NCBI RefSeq assembly: GCF_900156475.1
Contig: NZ_FTNR01000017.1
Location: 1-61,925 of the forward strand
DNA length: 61,925 nt
Reading direction: 5' to 3'
From: Natronorubrum thiooxidans
GTDB lineage: Archaea > Halobacteriota > Halobacteria > Halobacteriales > Natrialbaceae
The notes under the pieces: model-generated
Databases searched by the model: none
Told to the model about the DNA's origin: nothing
Seen by the model: the letters and a program-made list of their open reading frames with translations, nothing else
Position numbers and translations under genes: made by a program
Shown here: piece by piece, positions 35,284-45,111 of the stretch
Layout: every line of letters begins with the position of its first letter
How positions within the stretch are numbered: the first letter of the stretch is position 1

Positions 35284-35940
35284 TCAGATCCGATCCAGTA
35301 ACTCCCGTTTTTTGGCCGCGAACTCCTGTTCCGTGAGATGTCCCTGTTCGAACAGGGTCGCGAGTCGCTCGATCGTCTCGAGCGGGTCGTCGTCCGATTG
35401 GTCGGCAGCCGACGTGGTCTCCGCCGGCTGCTCGTCTGCTAGCTGGTCCTCGAGGCGCTGGCGAAGTCGGGTACAGGCAGCGCTGGCGACGTCAGTTGGG
35501 CTTCGACTGACGTCGATGTAGTATCGGTTCGCTCCGCGAACCACCAGCCGCTGGTTCCCGTTCGCCGTTTCGAGCGTCACGCGCTCCAGTTCGTCGTCGG
35601 GGATCGATCGATACTCGTGGTCGGCGGGCAACTCCCGCTGGACCACGATCAGCAGCCGCTGGGTCGTGACGACCGTCAACAGGTCGCGGCCGTGACTCGC
35701 CATCTTGCGGGTGCGGCTCTCCTCGCGACGCTCGCGATCGTCATCGTCCGGTTCGTAGTCCATGAGCCGCCCGCGAAGGACGGACTGTATTCGCTCGTCG
35801 TCGTCCAGTCGCTCGAGGAGTGCCCGGCGGTCCGTCTTGCCGAGTTCGAGTCGCTCGAACGCCTCGGCAGCCGGGTCGGAGAGCACATCGCTGCTGGATA
35901 CCGGAGCGTCCTGTCGGCCAGTCTCGTCGTCTGCGGTCAT
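35284..35940 (-). CDS. PH-like/SHOCT-domain protein
   Basis: 218 residues from ATG 35940. The middle (about 85-150) is a bacterial PH-like beta domain (LLTVVTTQRLLIVVQRE, IPDDELERVTLETANGNQRL). The C-terminal 33 residues are a SHOCT motif (IERLATLFEQGHLTEQEFAA). SHOCT segments occur at the ends of unrelated proteins and are thought to aid oligomerisation. It does not obviously belong to the catabolic island and is transcribed against its neighbours. Confidence 0.75.
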   Translation of the reverse strand: MTADDETGRQDAPVSSSDVLSDPAAEAFERLELGKTDRRALLERLDDDERIQSVLRGRLMDYEPDDDDRERREESRTRKMASHGRDLLTVVTTQRLLIVVQRELPADHEYRSIPDDELERVTLETANGNQRLVVRGANRYYIDVSRSPTDVASAACTRLRQRLEDQLADEQPAETTSAADQSDDDPLETIERLATLFEQGHLTEQEFAAKKRELLDRI

Positions 35941-36153
35941 ACTGGTCAGAGACTGGGCACACATATAAATTCTCGAGCGAGACCTCGGTCGGGCACACTC
36001 TCGAGTGCCACGGCCACGTTACAGTTCGTAGCGATAACAGCTATACCGACTCGCCGAGAACGAATACTACTCCCACAGTACGGAGTGACACAACCGACGG
36101 GACTGTCGAGCGAGCCATCGACGGCTGGCCGAGAGCCACGTCAAGAGGAATCC

Positions 36154-36720
36154 ATGACAACCGATGAGCACACAGACGGAGAGAACCGTATCGTCGAGGG
36201 CTGGCACGGTCGCTACTACGAGGACTTCGAGGTCGGTGACATTTACAAACACCCGTTCGGGCGTACCGTCACCGAGACGGACAACGTCTGGATGACGAAC
36301 GTGACGATGAATCTCAACCCGATGCATTTCAACGAGGCCTACGCGGCCGAGACGGAGTTCGGCGAACGCCTTGTCGACGGGACGTTCGTCATCGCACTCG
36401 CAGTCGGCATGAGCGTCATCGACATCTCGGTCAACGCGACGGCAAATCTCGGCTACGACGATATTCGCCACCACAGCCCCGTCTTCCACGGCGACACGAT
36501 CTTCGCCGAAAGCGAAGTGGTGAGCAAACGAGAACTCGAGTCCCGCGACCACGTCGGCATCGTCACGACCGAACTCCGGGCATACAATCAAGACAACGAC
36601 CTCGTCCTGTCGCTCGAGCGAACGCCGATGGTGTTAAAACGCAGCCACGCCGAGCCGTCGGCAGCACAGCCGCCAGGCTGGCCCGAAGGGATTGGCACGC
36701 AGCCGGAGCCCGATCAATGA
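36154..36720 (+). CDS. MaoC-like (hot-dog fold) dehydratase
   Basis: 188 residues. MaoC/R-hydratase pattern: YYEDFEVGDIYKHPFGRTVT, then DNVWMTNVTMNLNPMHFNEAYA with the catalytic Asp/Asn-His arrangement (NPMHFN) and GERLVDGTFVIALAVG. Members hydrate enoyl-CoA or dehydrate hydroxyacyl-CoA (for example mesaconyl-CoA). The frame extends upstream to 35617 but overlaps the antisense SHOCT gene; the ATG at 36154 follows AAGAGGA by 6 nt. Overlaps the CoA-transferase gene by 4 nt (ATGA). Confidence 0.85.
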   Translation: MTTDEHTDGENRIVEGWHGRYYEDFEVGDIYKHPFGRTVTETDNVWMTNVTMNLNPMHFNEAYAAETEFGERLVDGTFVIALAVGMSVIDISVNATANLGYDDIRHHSPVFHGDTIFAESEVVSKRELESRDHVGIVTTELRAYNQDNDLVLSLERTPMVLKRSHAEPSAAQPPGWPEGIGTQPEPDQ

Positions 36721-38159
36721 GCGACAGACTCGAGGACGCGATCACGCCCGTCGACGCCGAAACGGCTGCCACCCACGTCGACAGCGATGCCGTCGTCGCC
36801 GTCAGCGGCTTCGGCGCGGTCGGCTACCCGAAAGCGCTCCCGCTGGCGCTCGCCGAAGCTGACCGGGACCTCGAGCTGACGATTATCAGCGGGGGCAGCG
36901 TCGGCACGGAGATCGATACGGCACTCGTCGAGGCGAGTGCGGTCGCCCGTCGGTATCCGTATCAGTCGCGGCCGGCCGCTCGAGCGGCAGTCAACGACGG
37001 GACGATCGCGTACCAGGACCGGTTCATCTCGGCGGTCGGCGACGAGGTCGCGCTAGGCTCTCTTCCAGAACCCGATATCGCGATCGTCGAAGCGGTCGCC
37101 GTCGGCGATGGCTGGTTCGTGCCCTCACTGTCGATCGGCCACACTGCAGCGTACGTCAGGGCGGCATCGGCGCTAATTATCGAAGTCAACAGCGCGATCC
37201 CCCGGGAAATCGGCCAGTTTCACGACGTCTACGAACGCGAGCTGCCGCCGGATCGAAAGCCGATCCCCCTCGAGCATCCGGCCGATCGGATCGGCGAGGA
37301 TCGGATTCGGTTCGATCCGGATGCTCTCCTCGCCGTCGTCGAGACCGAGACGGCCGACGATCCCTACAGCTTCCGCGAGCCGTCCGCGACCGACCGGGAG
37401 ATCGCGGCCAACCTCGCGACGTTCCTCGAGGCCGAACTCGAGCGCTGTTCGATCTTCGACGACCGAATCGCACTGCAGTTCGGCGTCGGAAGCCTCGGCA
37501 ATGCGCTCATGGGGGCGCTGTCGGACATCGATTTCGGCGACCGCGACGTCTACTACTACGGCGAGGTTTTCCAGGACGGCTTGCTCGAGATGATCGAGAA
37601 CGGGACGCTCGCCGGTGCCAGCGCGACGTCGTTCGCGCTCTCTGTCGAGGGACAACGGCAACTGTTCAGCGATATCGACCAGTACAGCGAGTCGGTCGTC
37701 CTCCGGACGGCAGCACTCTCGAATAGCCCGGCGCTGATCGACCGATTCGGCGTCGTCGGGATCAACAGTGCCGTCGAAGTCGACCTCTACGGCCACGTCA
37801 ACTCGACGCACGTTGGCGGCTCGCGCGTCCTGAACGGGGTCGGTGGCAGCGGCGATTTCAACCGCAATTCTCCGCTCACGATTACGACGCTGCCCTCGAG
37901 ACACGGCGCGGAGACGTCGTGTCTCGTGCCGATGTGTCCCCATGTCGATCACACCGAGCACGACATTTCGGTCGTGATCACCGAGCAGGGTGTCGCCGAC
38001 CTTCGGGGGAGCGCCCCGCGCGAACGCAGTCGGCTGCTCATCGAGGGATGTGCCCACCCGCAGTTCGTCGACGACCTCAAGGCGTACGTCGAGCGCAGCG
38101 AAGCAAGCGGCGGCCACGTCCCACACCACCTCGAGTCGGCGTTTTCCTGGCGGTCCTAA
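36717..38159 (+). CDS. Acetyl-CoA hydrolase/CoA-transferase family protein
   Basis: 480 residues. N-terminal half with AVSGFGAVGYPKALPLALAE, C-terminal half with VYYYGEVFQDGLLEMIENG where the Glu of GEV is the acyl-enzyme residue, then VGINSAVEVDLYGHVNSTHV and TEQGVADLRGSAPRER. This family moves CoA between short acids (succinate, acetate, butyrate). It is coupled to the MaoC gene and may activate or release the acid product of the island's pathway. Substrate not determined. Confidence 0.87.
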   Translation: MSDRLEDAITPVDAETAATHVDSDAVVAVSGFGAVGYPKALPLALAEADRDLELTIISGGSVGTEIDTALVEASAVARRYPYQSRPAARAAVNDGTIAYQDRFISAVGDEVALGSLPEPDIAIVEAVAVGDGWFVPSLSIGHTAAYVRAASALIIEVNSAIPREIGQFHDVYERELPPDRKPIPLEHPADRIGEDRIRFDPDALLAVVETETADDPYSFREPSATDREIAANLATFLEAELERCSIFDDRIALQFGVGSLGNALMGALSDIDFGDRDVYYYGEVFQDGLLEMIENGTLAGASATSFALSVEGQRQLFSDIDQYSESVVLRTAALSNSPALIDRFGVVGINSAVEVDLYGHVNSTHVGGSRVLNGVGGSGDFNRNSPLTITTLPSRHGAETSCLVPMCPHVDHTEHDISVVITEQGVADLRGSAPRERSRLLIEGCAHPQFVDDLKAYVERSEASGGHVPHHLESAFSWRS

Positions 38160-38241
38160 CGGCGCGTTGCTAGCTTCGCTCGGCGCGATCGGGGAAACAG
38201 CTTTGCTCGCTCCGGAGAACGTCTCTGCGTGGCGCAGACCC

Positions 38242-38979
38242 ATGAAAATCAAAGCCATTAATCCGAACACGACACTCGAGATGACCGAGAACATCGGCAC
38301 GGTCGCAAACAAGTACACGAGCGACGAGACCGAGGTCGTCGCTGTCTCGCCCGAGCGTGGCCCGATCAGTATTGAATCGTACTACGACGACTATCTCGCC
38401 GTGCCTGGCCTTCTCGACGAAATCCTCAAAGCCGAGGAGGGGGACGAGGAGTACGACGCGTTCGTCAATTCGTGCTGGGGCGATCCGGGACTCGACGCGT
38501 GCCGGGAAGTCACCGACAAACCGGTCGTCGGCATCGCCGAGGGCTCGATGTACGTCGCGAACATGCTGGGCGCGAACTTCTCGGTGGCGACGATCCTCCC
38601 TCGAGCGCGCGATTTCATCGAGGAAGCCGTCCGAAAGACGGGACTGGAGGACCACTGCGCATCGGTCCGCTGTACTGATTTGACCGTCGTCGAAACCGAA
38701 GATACCCGCGATGCGGCAGCCGAAGCCCTCCTCGAGGCGAGTTGGCAGGCGATAGAAGAGGACGGCGCTGAAGTGATCTGTCTCGGCTGTGCCGGCATGG
38801 GTGGCCTCGACGAACCGCTCGAGGCGGAACTCCCGGTTCCCGTCATCGACAGCGTCGGGGCAGGTGCGGTCCTCGCAGAAGCGCTCGTCAAACTGGGCAA
38901 ACAGACGAGTACGATTCGGACGTATAAATCGCCGGAGTCGAAGGAGATCGTCGGCTACGGTGACCGCTACCAGTTGTAG
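38242..38979 (+). CDS. Asp/Glu/hydantoin racemase family protein
   Basis: 245 residues. Two catalytic cysteines in the family positions: Cys78 in VNSCWGDPGLDA and Cys183 in VICLGCAGMGGLD. The N-terminus IKAINPNTTLEMTENIG matches hydantoin and allantoin racemases (KVINPNT). It interconverts the enantiomers of 5-substituted hydantoins or allantoin so that stereoselective hydrolases can use both. It lies 82 nt after the CoA-transferase gene. The frame is open upstream into that gene, but ATG 38242 fits the family start exactly. Confidence 0.87.
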   Translation: MKIKAINPNTTLEMTENIGTVANKYTSDETEVVAVSPERGPISIESYYDDYLAVPGLLDEILKAEEGDEEYDAFVNSCWGDPGLDACREVTDKPVVGIAEGSMYVANMLGANFSVATILPRARDFIEEAVRKTGLEDHCASVRCTDLTVVETEDTRDAAAEALLEASWQAIEEDGAEVICLGCAGMGGLDEPLEAELPVPVIDSVGAGAVLAEALVKLGKQTSTIRTYKSPESKEIVGYGDRYQL

Positions 38980-39165
38980 CGAAGCCTCACGAACCGTTCA
39001 CAATTTTCTGGCAATGTGAGCAGTTGCCACGGACTCCGACCACCGGAATCGCTGCTCGAGTTGGCTGTGTAGCGTCCGTCAGTGGCGAATTATATATACT
39101 GTAGTGTCTGGGAAGCTCTATGCAACCATTTTGTCTTTGATGATATTGGTTCACCGTCAAATGAG

Positions 39166-39185
39166 TTACAACCGTATGGTTGTAA
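39166..39185. repeat. 20-bp inverted repeat
   Basis: TTACAACC-GTAT-GGTTGTAA, perfect 8-bp arms; GAGTTA and TAACTC flank it loosely. Confidence 0.6.
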
Positions 39186-39252
39186 ACACTTGGTAACTCG
39201 AGCTGACAGTCGGCTAATCATTGATATGGTACTTGTGATCACCATTCAGGAT

Positions 39253-39284
39253 TTACAGTAATACTATTGTAACGTATACTGTAA
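39253..39284. repeat. Inverted repeat with 16-nt spacer
   Basis: TTACAGTA and TACTGTAA, perfect 8-bp arms. Confidence 0.55.
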
Positions 39285-39848
39285 GCGTCGTCGCAGAGAC
39301 GAGCGACTCATGTATAGTACAGTTGTCGATCGAGGAGAAACGTCTCACTGTCATGCGGTTTCGAGCAGCACCCACCGAGTCAAATGCGTTCAGCGATACC
39401 GTCTTTTATATACAAACGCCACGACCGAGTTCAGAATGGTTCGAGCGCAGTCGGATTCCAGAACGTTCTACTAGATCTGTTCCCATATTCGATTTTTGTC
39501 CACTTTTCGCCCAGTTCTGATCCCTATTATTGGTGAATCTGAACCATAAGCACTATCTTTCAACTGAATAGTCAGTAACTACTCGAGTTTGGTATTGTCT
39601 GGCAGGGAATCAGACCAATACTGCCGCGTCCGGATCCCAAACGTGCGCTCTTCTCGAGTTGAAAGCTATCACTGAAAACTACGGTAGTCCGGCGACAGCG
39701 AATGATATATATGGCATCACTCGAGGAGCGATGATGGCGGGTTGAACGACAACACAGGTATGGGTACTCGAATTGGCACAGAAGGTGAAAACGGACCGCG
39801 GTTCGATCGGCTTGGTCGAATCGCGTCACTGCCGAACAGTCGACAGGA

Positions 39849-41054
39849 TCAGTACGACCGTGGCAGTCCCAGCACGTTCTCCCCGATGTAGTTGAGCACG
39901 AGTTCCTGTGTGATCGGGACGAGTCGCGTGAGCCGTGCCTCCCTGAAGTACCGTTCGACGTCGTACTCCCGTGCGACACCAAACCCGCCGTGGGTCTGGA
40001 CGGCAGCGTCAGCGGCTGCGAAAGCGGCCTCGGCGGCCAGATACTTCGCCATGTTCGCCTGTGCGCCGACTGCTGCCCCCGACTCACCCTCGACGATTGT
40101 CGCGGCGTTGTAGGTTAGTTGCTTTGCGGCCTGCACCTCAGCGTAGGCCTTCGCCAGCGGGTGTTGAATGGCCTGATTCTGGCCGATCGGGCGGTCAAAC
40201 ACTACGCGCTCGTTTGCGTAATCAACTCCGCTCTGAATCGCCAGTTCGCCAAGGCCAAGACACTCCGCCGCGATCACCAGCCGCTCTTCGTTGAGTCCAT
40301 CCAGCAGGTGATAGAAGCCATTTCCACGCTCACCGACGAGGTTGCCAGCAGGAACGTGGAGGTCGTCGAACCAGAGTTCGTATGCGTGGACGGCGTTACT
40401 CGCCGTCTTTGGAATCGCTTTCATCTCGAGCGTCTCAGCCTCGAGTGCGTCTTGCACGTCCACGAGGAACATCGAAATCCCTCGCGTTCGTTTCTCGACC
40501 TCGGATTTCGGTGTCGTTCGTGCGACGACCAACAGATAATCGCTCGCATCGACTCGCGAGGTCCAGATCTTCTGGCCGTTGATGACGTACTCGTCGTCGT
40601 GTTTGTCGGCGACGGTTTCGATTGACGTCGAATCCGATCCCGCGTTCGGTTCGGTGAGCCCGAGCGATTGGATTGCCACGTCGCCGGCGGCAACGTCCGG
40701 CAGCAGCTGTTCTTTCAGTTCCTCGCTCCCGTGGCGAACGATCGGGACGGAGTTGTAAATTCCACCATGAATCGCCTGTGCCGCGGCGAATCCGCCACCG
40801 CTTGCGGCGATTTCTTCCATCATCACGACGACTTCGGCAGTCCCCATTCCTGCGCCGCCGTATTCTTCGGGAACGAGGACGCCAAGCCAGCCGTGGTCGC
40901 CAAGCGTCGTAACGAACTCGTGTGGATATTCGCCAGCACGGTCTTTCTCCCGCCAGTACTCGTCGTCGAACTCGCTACAGATATCACGGATACTCTCTCT
41001 AACGAGTCGCTGTTGTTCTGACAGCTCTATGGTGTCCGTCGCTACTGTGACCAT
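39849..41054 (-). CDS. Acyl-CoA dehydrogenase
   Basis: 401 residues, standard length. FAD enzyme that forms a trans-enoyl-CoA. Visible are LGLTEPNAGSD (FAD/substrate), YVINGQKIWTSRVDASDYL, the C-terminal VQTHGGFGVAREYDVERYFR and LNEERLVIAAECLG. The active-site base is probably a glutamate or aspartate in the GGFGVAREYDVER region. ATG 41054 (MVTVATDTIELSEQQ) was preferred to 41129, whose extra 25 residues are basic and hydrophobic. It is divergent from hyuA (41183), so the two share a 128-nt promoter region. Confidence 0.92.
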   Translation of the reverse strand: MVTVATDTIELSEQQRLVRESIRDICSEFDDEYWREKDRAGEYPHEFVTTLGDHGWLGVLVPEEYGGAGMGTAEVVVMMEEIAASGGGFAAAQAIHGGIYNSVPIVRHGSEELKEQLLPDVAAGDVAIQSLGLTEPNAGSDSTSIETVADKHDDEYVINGQKIWTSRVDASDYLLVVARTTPKSEVEKRTRGISMFLVDVQDALEAETLEMKAIPKTASNAVHAYELWFDDLHVPAGNLVGERGNGFYHLLDGLNEERLVIAAECLGLGELAIQSGVDYANERVVFDRPIGQNQAIQHPLAKAYAEVQAAKQLTYNAATIVEGESGAAVGAQANMAKYLAAEAAFAAADAAVQTHGGFGVAREYDVERYFREARLTRLVPITQELVLNYIGENVLGLPRSY

Positions 41055-41147
41055 CACTGTTCCTTCTGAGTTCGGCCAAATAAAGCTACGCCCTATCACT
41101 ACTGTTACAGGTATCTGACGACGAACCACTTGGTGGCTGAGGGAAAC

Positions 41148-41155
41148 GGTTAAAT
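41148..41155 (+). promoter_or_regulatory. TATA-like box of the first hyuAB operon
   Basis: GGTTAAAT, 28-35 nt before the ATG at 41183. Confidence 0.45.
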
Positions 41156-41182
41156 CCTCCAGCAGAGAGTGACTTCTTGTGT

Positions 41183-43282
41183 ATGGTTAGCAAGAGCACA
41201 GACGGAAGTAGTGAAACCCGTGTCGGCGTCGACGTCGGTGGCACGAACACCGACGTTATTCTCGTCACTGAGGACGACGAGTTTACGTTCAAAACCCCGT
41301 CGACAGCGGATCCATCGCAGTCGACGATCACCGGTATCGTCGAAGTCTGTCGGCACGCCGGTATCGAACCCGGCGACGTCGATCAGATCCTCCACGGAAC
41401 GACGGTCGCGACGAACGCTCTTATCGAACACGAGGGAGCGAAAACGGGACTGCTCACGACGAACGGCTTTCGAGACGTTCTACATATTGGCCGCCATCGA
41501 AAACCCCACAGTTTCTCCCTTCAGCAGACGATTGTCTGGCAAGAACAGCCAATCGTCGAACGACGACATCGCAAAGAGATTACCGAGCGAATCTACCCAC
41601 CCGGCGACGTCATCACATCCTTGGATGAAGACGAGGTACTGGCACAAACCGGTGATCTCGTCGCCGATGGCGTCGAATCGATCGCCGTCTGTTATCTCCA
41701 CTCCTATCTCAATCGCGAGCACGAGGACCGAACGAAAGAACTCATTCACGAGAAGTTCCCCGACGTCAGCGTCTCGACCTCGAGCGAGGTCGTCGCCCAG
41801 TTCCGTGAGTTCGAACGATTCACGACGACGGCGATCAACGCCCGCCTCGAGCCCGTCATGTCGACGTATCTGACACGGCTCAGTGACGGCCTCGCCGACG
41901 AGGGCTTCGACGCCGAAGTGCTCATCATGCAGTCCAACGGCGGCATGGCAAGCGTCCAGAACGTTGCCGAACAGCCGGTGACGACGCTCGTCTCCGGGCC
42001 AGCCGCCGGCGTGCTCTCGGCGGCGTTCGAAGGGGGGAACGTCGACGAACCGAATCTCGTCATGCTGGACATGGGCGGGACCAGCGCCGATATCTCCGTG
42101 ATTCCCGGGCGCGTCCTCGAGCGCGATCCGCGAGACAGTACCGTCGGCGGCTATCCGACGATCACGCCTATGCTCGACATCGAAACGATCGGCGCGGGCG
42201 GCGGCTCGATCGCCTGGTTCGACGACGCGATGGGCTTTAACGTCGGCCCGAAAAGCGCCGGCGCGAACCCGGGGCCGGCGTGTTACGCCCGCGGCAACGA
42301 CCAGCCGACGACGACCGACGCGCAGGTCGTCCTCGGCCGGATCGATCCCGACAGCTTCCTCGGCGGCGACCTCGACCTCGAGCCCGAGCGCTCTCGGGAC
42401 GCCCTGCAGACGCAACTGTGTGATCGAACCGACCAGGCGCAGTTCGAGACGCCCGAACAGGCCGCACTCGCCACGCTCGAGGTCGCGAACACGAACATGT
42501 ACCGGGCGATCCGCGAACAGACCGTCCAGCGGGGCTACGACCCGCGAGAGTACACGATGGTCGCCTTTGGCGGTGCCGGCCCGATGCACGGCGCAAGCAT
42601 CGCCGAGAAACTGGAGGTCTCGACGGTGCTGGTGCCGCCGTCGCCGGGGATCGCCTCAGCTCGCGGGCTCCTGACGGGGAACGTAAAATACGACTACCAG
42701 CAGACGATCAGCAGCCCGCTCGAGGAAGTCGACGGCGAGTTCATCGAAGAGGCGTTCGATCGACTCGAGACACGGGGTCGCGAGCAACTCGAGCGCGACG
42801 AGATCGATCCCTCGCGGTGGACGTTCAGATCGTCGGTCGACTGCCTGTACGACGGGCAGGGGTACGAACTGAACATCGATTTCGACGGAACCGACGGCGA
42901 CTGGCACGCCAGACTCCGCGAGCGCTTCGAGGAGCGACACGAGGCCGAGTACGGCCACTACTTCGAGGACGACCCCGTCGAACTGCTCAACGTCCGCGTG
43001 ACCGCGATCGGCGACGTGGAATCGTACGCGCCACCCGAGATCGCCGCCGACGGCACGCTCGAGACAGCCAAGACGACGGAGTCGACGATCGTCTTCGGCA
43101 CTCCGGACGCCCCTGAAAAGCTGACCGTCCCACGATACGAGCGCGAGAAACTGGCAGCCGGCACCGAAATCGACGGGCCGGCGATCGTCGACGAGTTCGA
43201 CAGCACGGTCGTCGTCAACCCCGACTGGACGGCGACGGTCGAAGCGAACGGATCGATCATACTGACGACGGAGAAACGATGA
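41183..43282 (+). CDS. hyuA: ATP-dependent hydantoinase/oxoprolinase subunit A (copy 1)
   Basis: 699 residues. ASKHA-fold kinase-like subunit with the phosphate loops VGVDVGGTNTDVIL (N-terminus) and MLDMGGTSADISVIPG (about 295), plus AFGGAGPMHGASIAE (about 465). The HyuA/HyuB pair phosphorylates and opens N-methylhydantoin, hydantoins or 5-oxoproline; acetone and acetophenone carboxylases are relatives. It overlaps hyuB by 4 nt (ATGA). The upstream TTG at 41177 was not used. Exact ring substrate unknown. Confidence 0.9.
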   Translation: MVSKSTDGSSETRVGVDVGGTNTDVILVTEDDEFTFKTPSTADPSQSTITGIVEVCRHAGIEPGDVDQILHGTTVATNALIEHEGAKTGLLTTNGFRDVLHIGRHRKPHSFSLQQTIVWQEQPIVERRHRKEITERIYPPGDVITSLDEDEVLAQTGDLVADGVESIAVCYLHSYLNREHEDRTKELIHEKFPDVSVSTSSEVVAQFREFERFTTTAINARLEPVMSTYLTRLSDGLADEGFDAEVLIMQSNGGMASVQNVAEQPVTTLVSGPAAGVLSAAFEGGNVDEPNLVMLDMGGTSADISVIPGRVLERDPRDSTVGGYPTITPMLDIETIGAGGGSIAWFDDAMGFNVGPKSAGANPGPACYARGNDQPTTTDAQVVLGRIDPDSFLGGDLDLEPERSRDALQTQLCDRTDQAQFETPEQAALATLEVANTNMYRAIREQTVQRGYDPREYTMVAFGGAGPMHGASIAEKLEVSTVLVPPSPGIASARGLLTGNVKYDYQQTISSPLEEVDGEFIEEAFDRLETRGREQLERDEIDPSRWTFRSSVDCLYDGQGYELNIDFDGTDGDWHARLRERFEERHEAEYGHYFEDDPVELLNVRVTAIGDVESYAPPEIAADGTLETAKTTESTIVFGTPDAPEKLTVPRYEREKLAAGTEIDGPAIVDEFDSTVVVNPDWTATVEANGSIILTTEKR

Positions 43283-45111
43283 CGACACATCCAGACCACA
43301 CGGACCAGACGGCACCGGACGACGAACACGACGAGACGACCGCGGCGGACGTTCTCCGCGAACGCGAGATCGATCCGGTGACGATGCAGGTCATCGGTGG
43401 CGAACTCGATACGATCGCCCAGGAGATGGGGTACAAACTCATCCGCTCGTCGTACTCCTCGATCATCCGCGAGAGCGAGGACATGGGCGCGGGGATCTTC
43501 ACTACGGATTGTCGCGAGCTGTGTGAAAGCGACTCGACGCCGATGCACGTCGGCTCGCTGATCGGCTACCTCGACGGCATGTACAAGACGTTCGAGGAAC
43601 GCGGCGTCGACCGCGAGGAGATTATCAACGAGGGCGACGTCTTCATCCACAACCACCCCCACTACGGCGCGAGCCACTCGCCGGATATCGCCGTCGCTGT
43701 CCCCATCTTCTACGAGGGCGAGCACATCGCCTGGGCGGCGAACACGGCCCATCACCTCGACATCGGCTCAGCGACGCCCGGTCTCGCGATCGACCTCGAG
43801 GACATGTACGCCGAGGGAAGCCTGTTCCGGGCGACGAAAGTCTACGATCAGGGCGAGCGGGTCGACGGCATCTGGGACTTCATCGAGGACAACGTTCGGA
43901 CGCCCCGAGAGGTCATCGGCGACCTGCAGGCCCAGATTTCCTCGTGTCACGTCGGCGAAAATCGGTATCTCGACCTCGTCGAAAAGTACGGGCTCGAGGA
44001 GATCCAGCAGGCCGGCGAGGCGCTGATGGACTACGCCGAGGCGCTCCTGCGCAACGAGATCAGGACGATCCCCGATGGGACGTACTACGCCGAGGACTAT
44101 CTCGACGACGACGGTCGAAACCGGGGGCAGCGACTGAAGATCGCTGCGGAGGTGACCGTCGACGGCAGCGACATCACCGTCGACATGAGCAAATCGGCGG
44201 ATCAGACGCCGACGGGGTACAACATTCCGTTCCACGGCTCGACCGACGTCTGTATCTACTTCACGATTCGGTCGCTCCTGATGGACACCTTCGTTCGCGA
44301 CGAGTACCTGCCACAGAACTCGGGGACGTTCGCACCCGTCCATCCGAAGGCCAGACCGGGCTGTATGTTCAATCCGACGCCGCCGACGTCGGCGTTCGCC
44401 CGCATTAATCAGGTGGACAAAATGAGCGACCTCATTATCAAGGCGCTCGCGGATGCGATCCCCGAGAAGGTCTGTGCGGGCACCTGCGGACAGGTGTACT
44501 TCGTGAGCTACGGCGGGACGAACGACGACGGCGAGTACTGGGTCTACCTCGAGGTCAACGAGGGCTCCTACGGCGGTCGGCCCGAAGCGGACGGCCTCGA
44601 CGCGGTCGACGCGCTCGTTCACAACACCAAAAACCGGCCCGTCGAAGACATCGAACTCTCCCATCCGATGCGGATCGAACGCTACGGGCTCCGTGAGGAC
44701 GGCCACGGTGCCGGACGGACTCGAGGCGGCCACGGGATCGTCCGCGAGTCGCAGTTCCTCACGGACGCCGTGATGACGATGGAAGGCGACGGCAACACGT
44801 ACCGCCCGCACGGCCTCTTCGGTGGCGGCGAGGGGACTCACGGCGACTTGAAACACATCAAAGCCGACGGCGAGGTGCTGGATCTTCATTCGAAAGAGTC
44901 CGGCTACAAGTTCGAAGCCAACGATCGTGTGCTGATCAAGACGGCGAGCGGCGGCGGCTACGGCGATCCGTACGAGCGGCCAGCCGACGCCGTCTACGAG
45001 GACTACCTCGACGGACTGGTTTCGGAGACCGACGCCCGCAAGGAGTACGGCGTCGTCATCGAAGACGGCACGCTTGATACGGCAGCGACGGACGAACTGC
45101 GGAACGAGTAG
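43279..45111 (+). CDS. hyuB: ATP-dependent hydantoinase/oxoprolinase subunit B (copy 1)
   Basis: 610 residues. HyuB family: IDPVTMQVIGGELDTIAQEM start after a 35-residue acidic extension, VFIHNHPHYGASHSPDIAVA with metal-binding His/Asp residues, TRGGHGIVRE and the C-terminal ASGGGYGDPYERP. The subunit carries the metal site where the phosphorylated ring is opened. Coupled to the copy 1 hyuA. Copy 2 (48915) is clearly a different protein, not a recent duplicate. Confidence 0.9.
   Translation: MTTHPDHTDQTAPDDEHDETTAADVLREREIDPVTMQVIGGELDTIAQEMGYKLIRSSYSSIIRESEDMGAGIFTTDCRELCESDSTPMHVGSLIGYLDGMYKTFEERGVDREEIINEGDVFIHNHPHYGASHSPDIAVAVPIFYEGEHIAWAANTAHHLDIGSATPGLAIDLEDMYAEGSLFRATKVYDQGERVDGIWDFIEDNVRTPREVIGDLQAQISSCHVGENRYLDLVEKYGLEEIQQAGEALMDYAEALLRNEIRTIPDGTYYAEDYLDDDGRNRGQRLKIAAEVTVDGSDITVDMSKSADQTPTGYNIPFHGSTDVCIYFTIRSLLMDTFVRDEYLPQNSGTFAPVHPKARPGCMFNPTPPTSAFARINQVDKMSDLIIKALADAIPEKVCAGTCGQVYFVSYGGTNDDGEYWVYLEVNEGSYGGRPEADGLDAVDALVHNTKNRPVEDIELSHPMRIERYGLREDGHGAGRTRGGHGIVRESQFLTDAVMTMEGDGNTYRPHGLFGGGEGTHGDLKHIKADGEVLDLHSKESGYKFEANDRVLIKTASGGGYGDPYERPADAVYEDYLDGLVSETDARKEYGVVIEDGTLDTAATDELRNE

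Larger units (their letters stand above)
38980..39848. other. Convergent 870-bp AT-rich gap with two inverted repeats
   Basis: Both flanking genes end here, so no promoter would be expected. The stretch 39080-39560 is AT-rich with TATATATAC-like boxes. TTACAACCGTATGGTTGTAA (39166-39185) is an inverted repeat with 8-bp arms. TTACAGTA (39253-39260) and TACTGTAA (39277-39284) form another. No protein-coding frame looks haloarchaeal. It could hold a small RNA, a decayed mobile element or a lost gene. Confidence 0.5.

Noticed and set aside
37173-38318. 381-codon minus-strand frame across the CoA-transferase gene
   Set aside because: Antisense shadow; the plus-strand product has the CoA-transferase active-site Glu motif.
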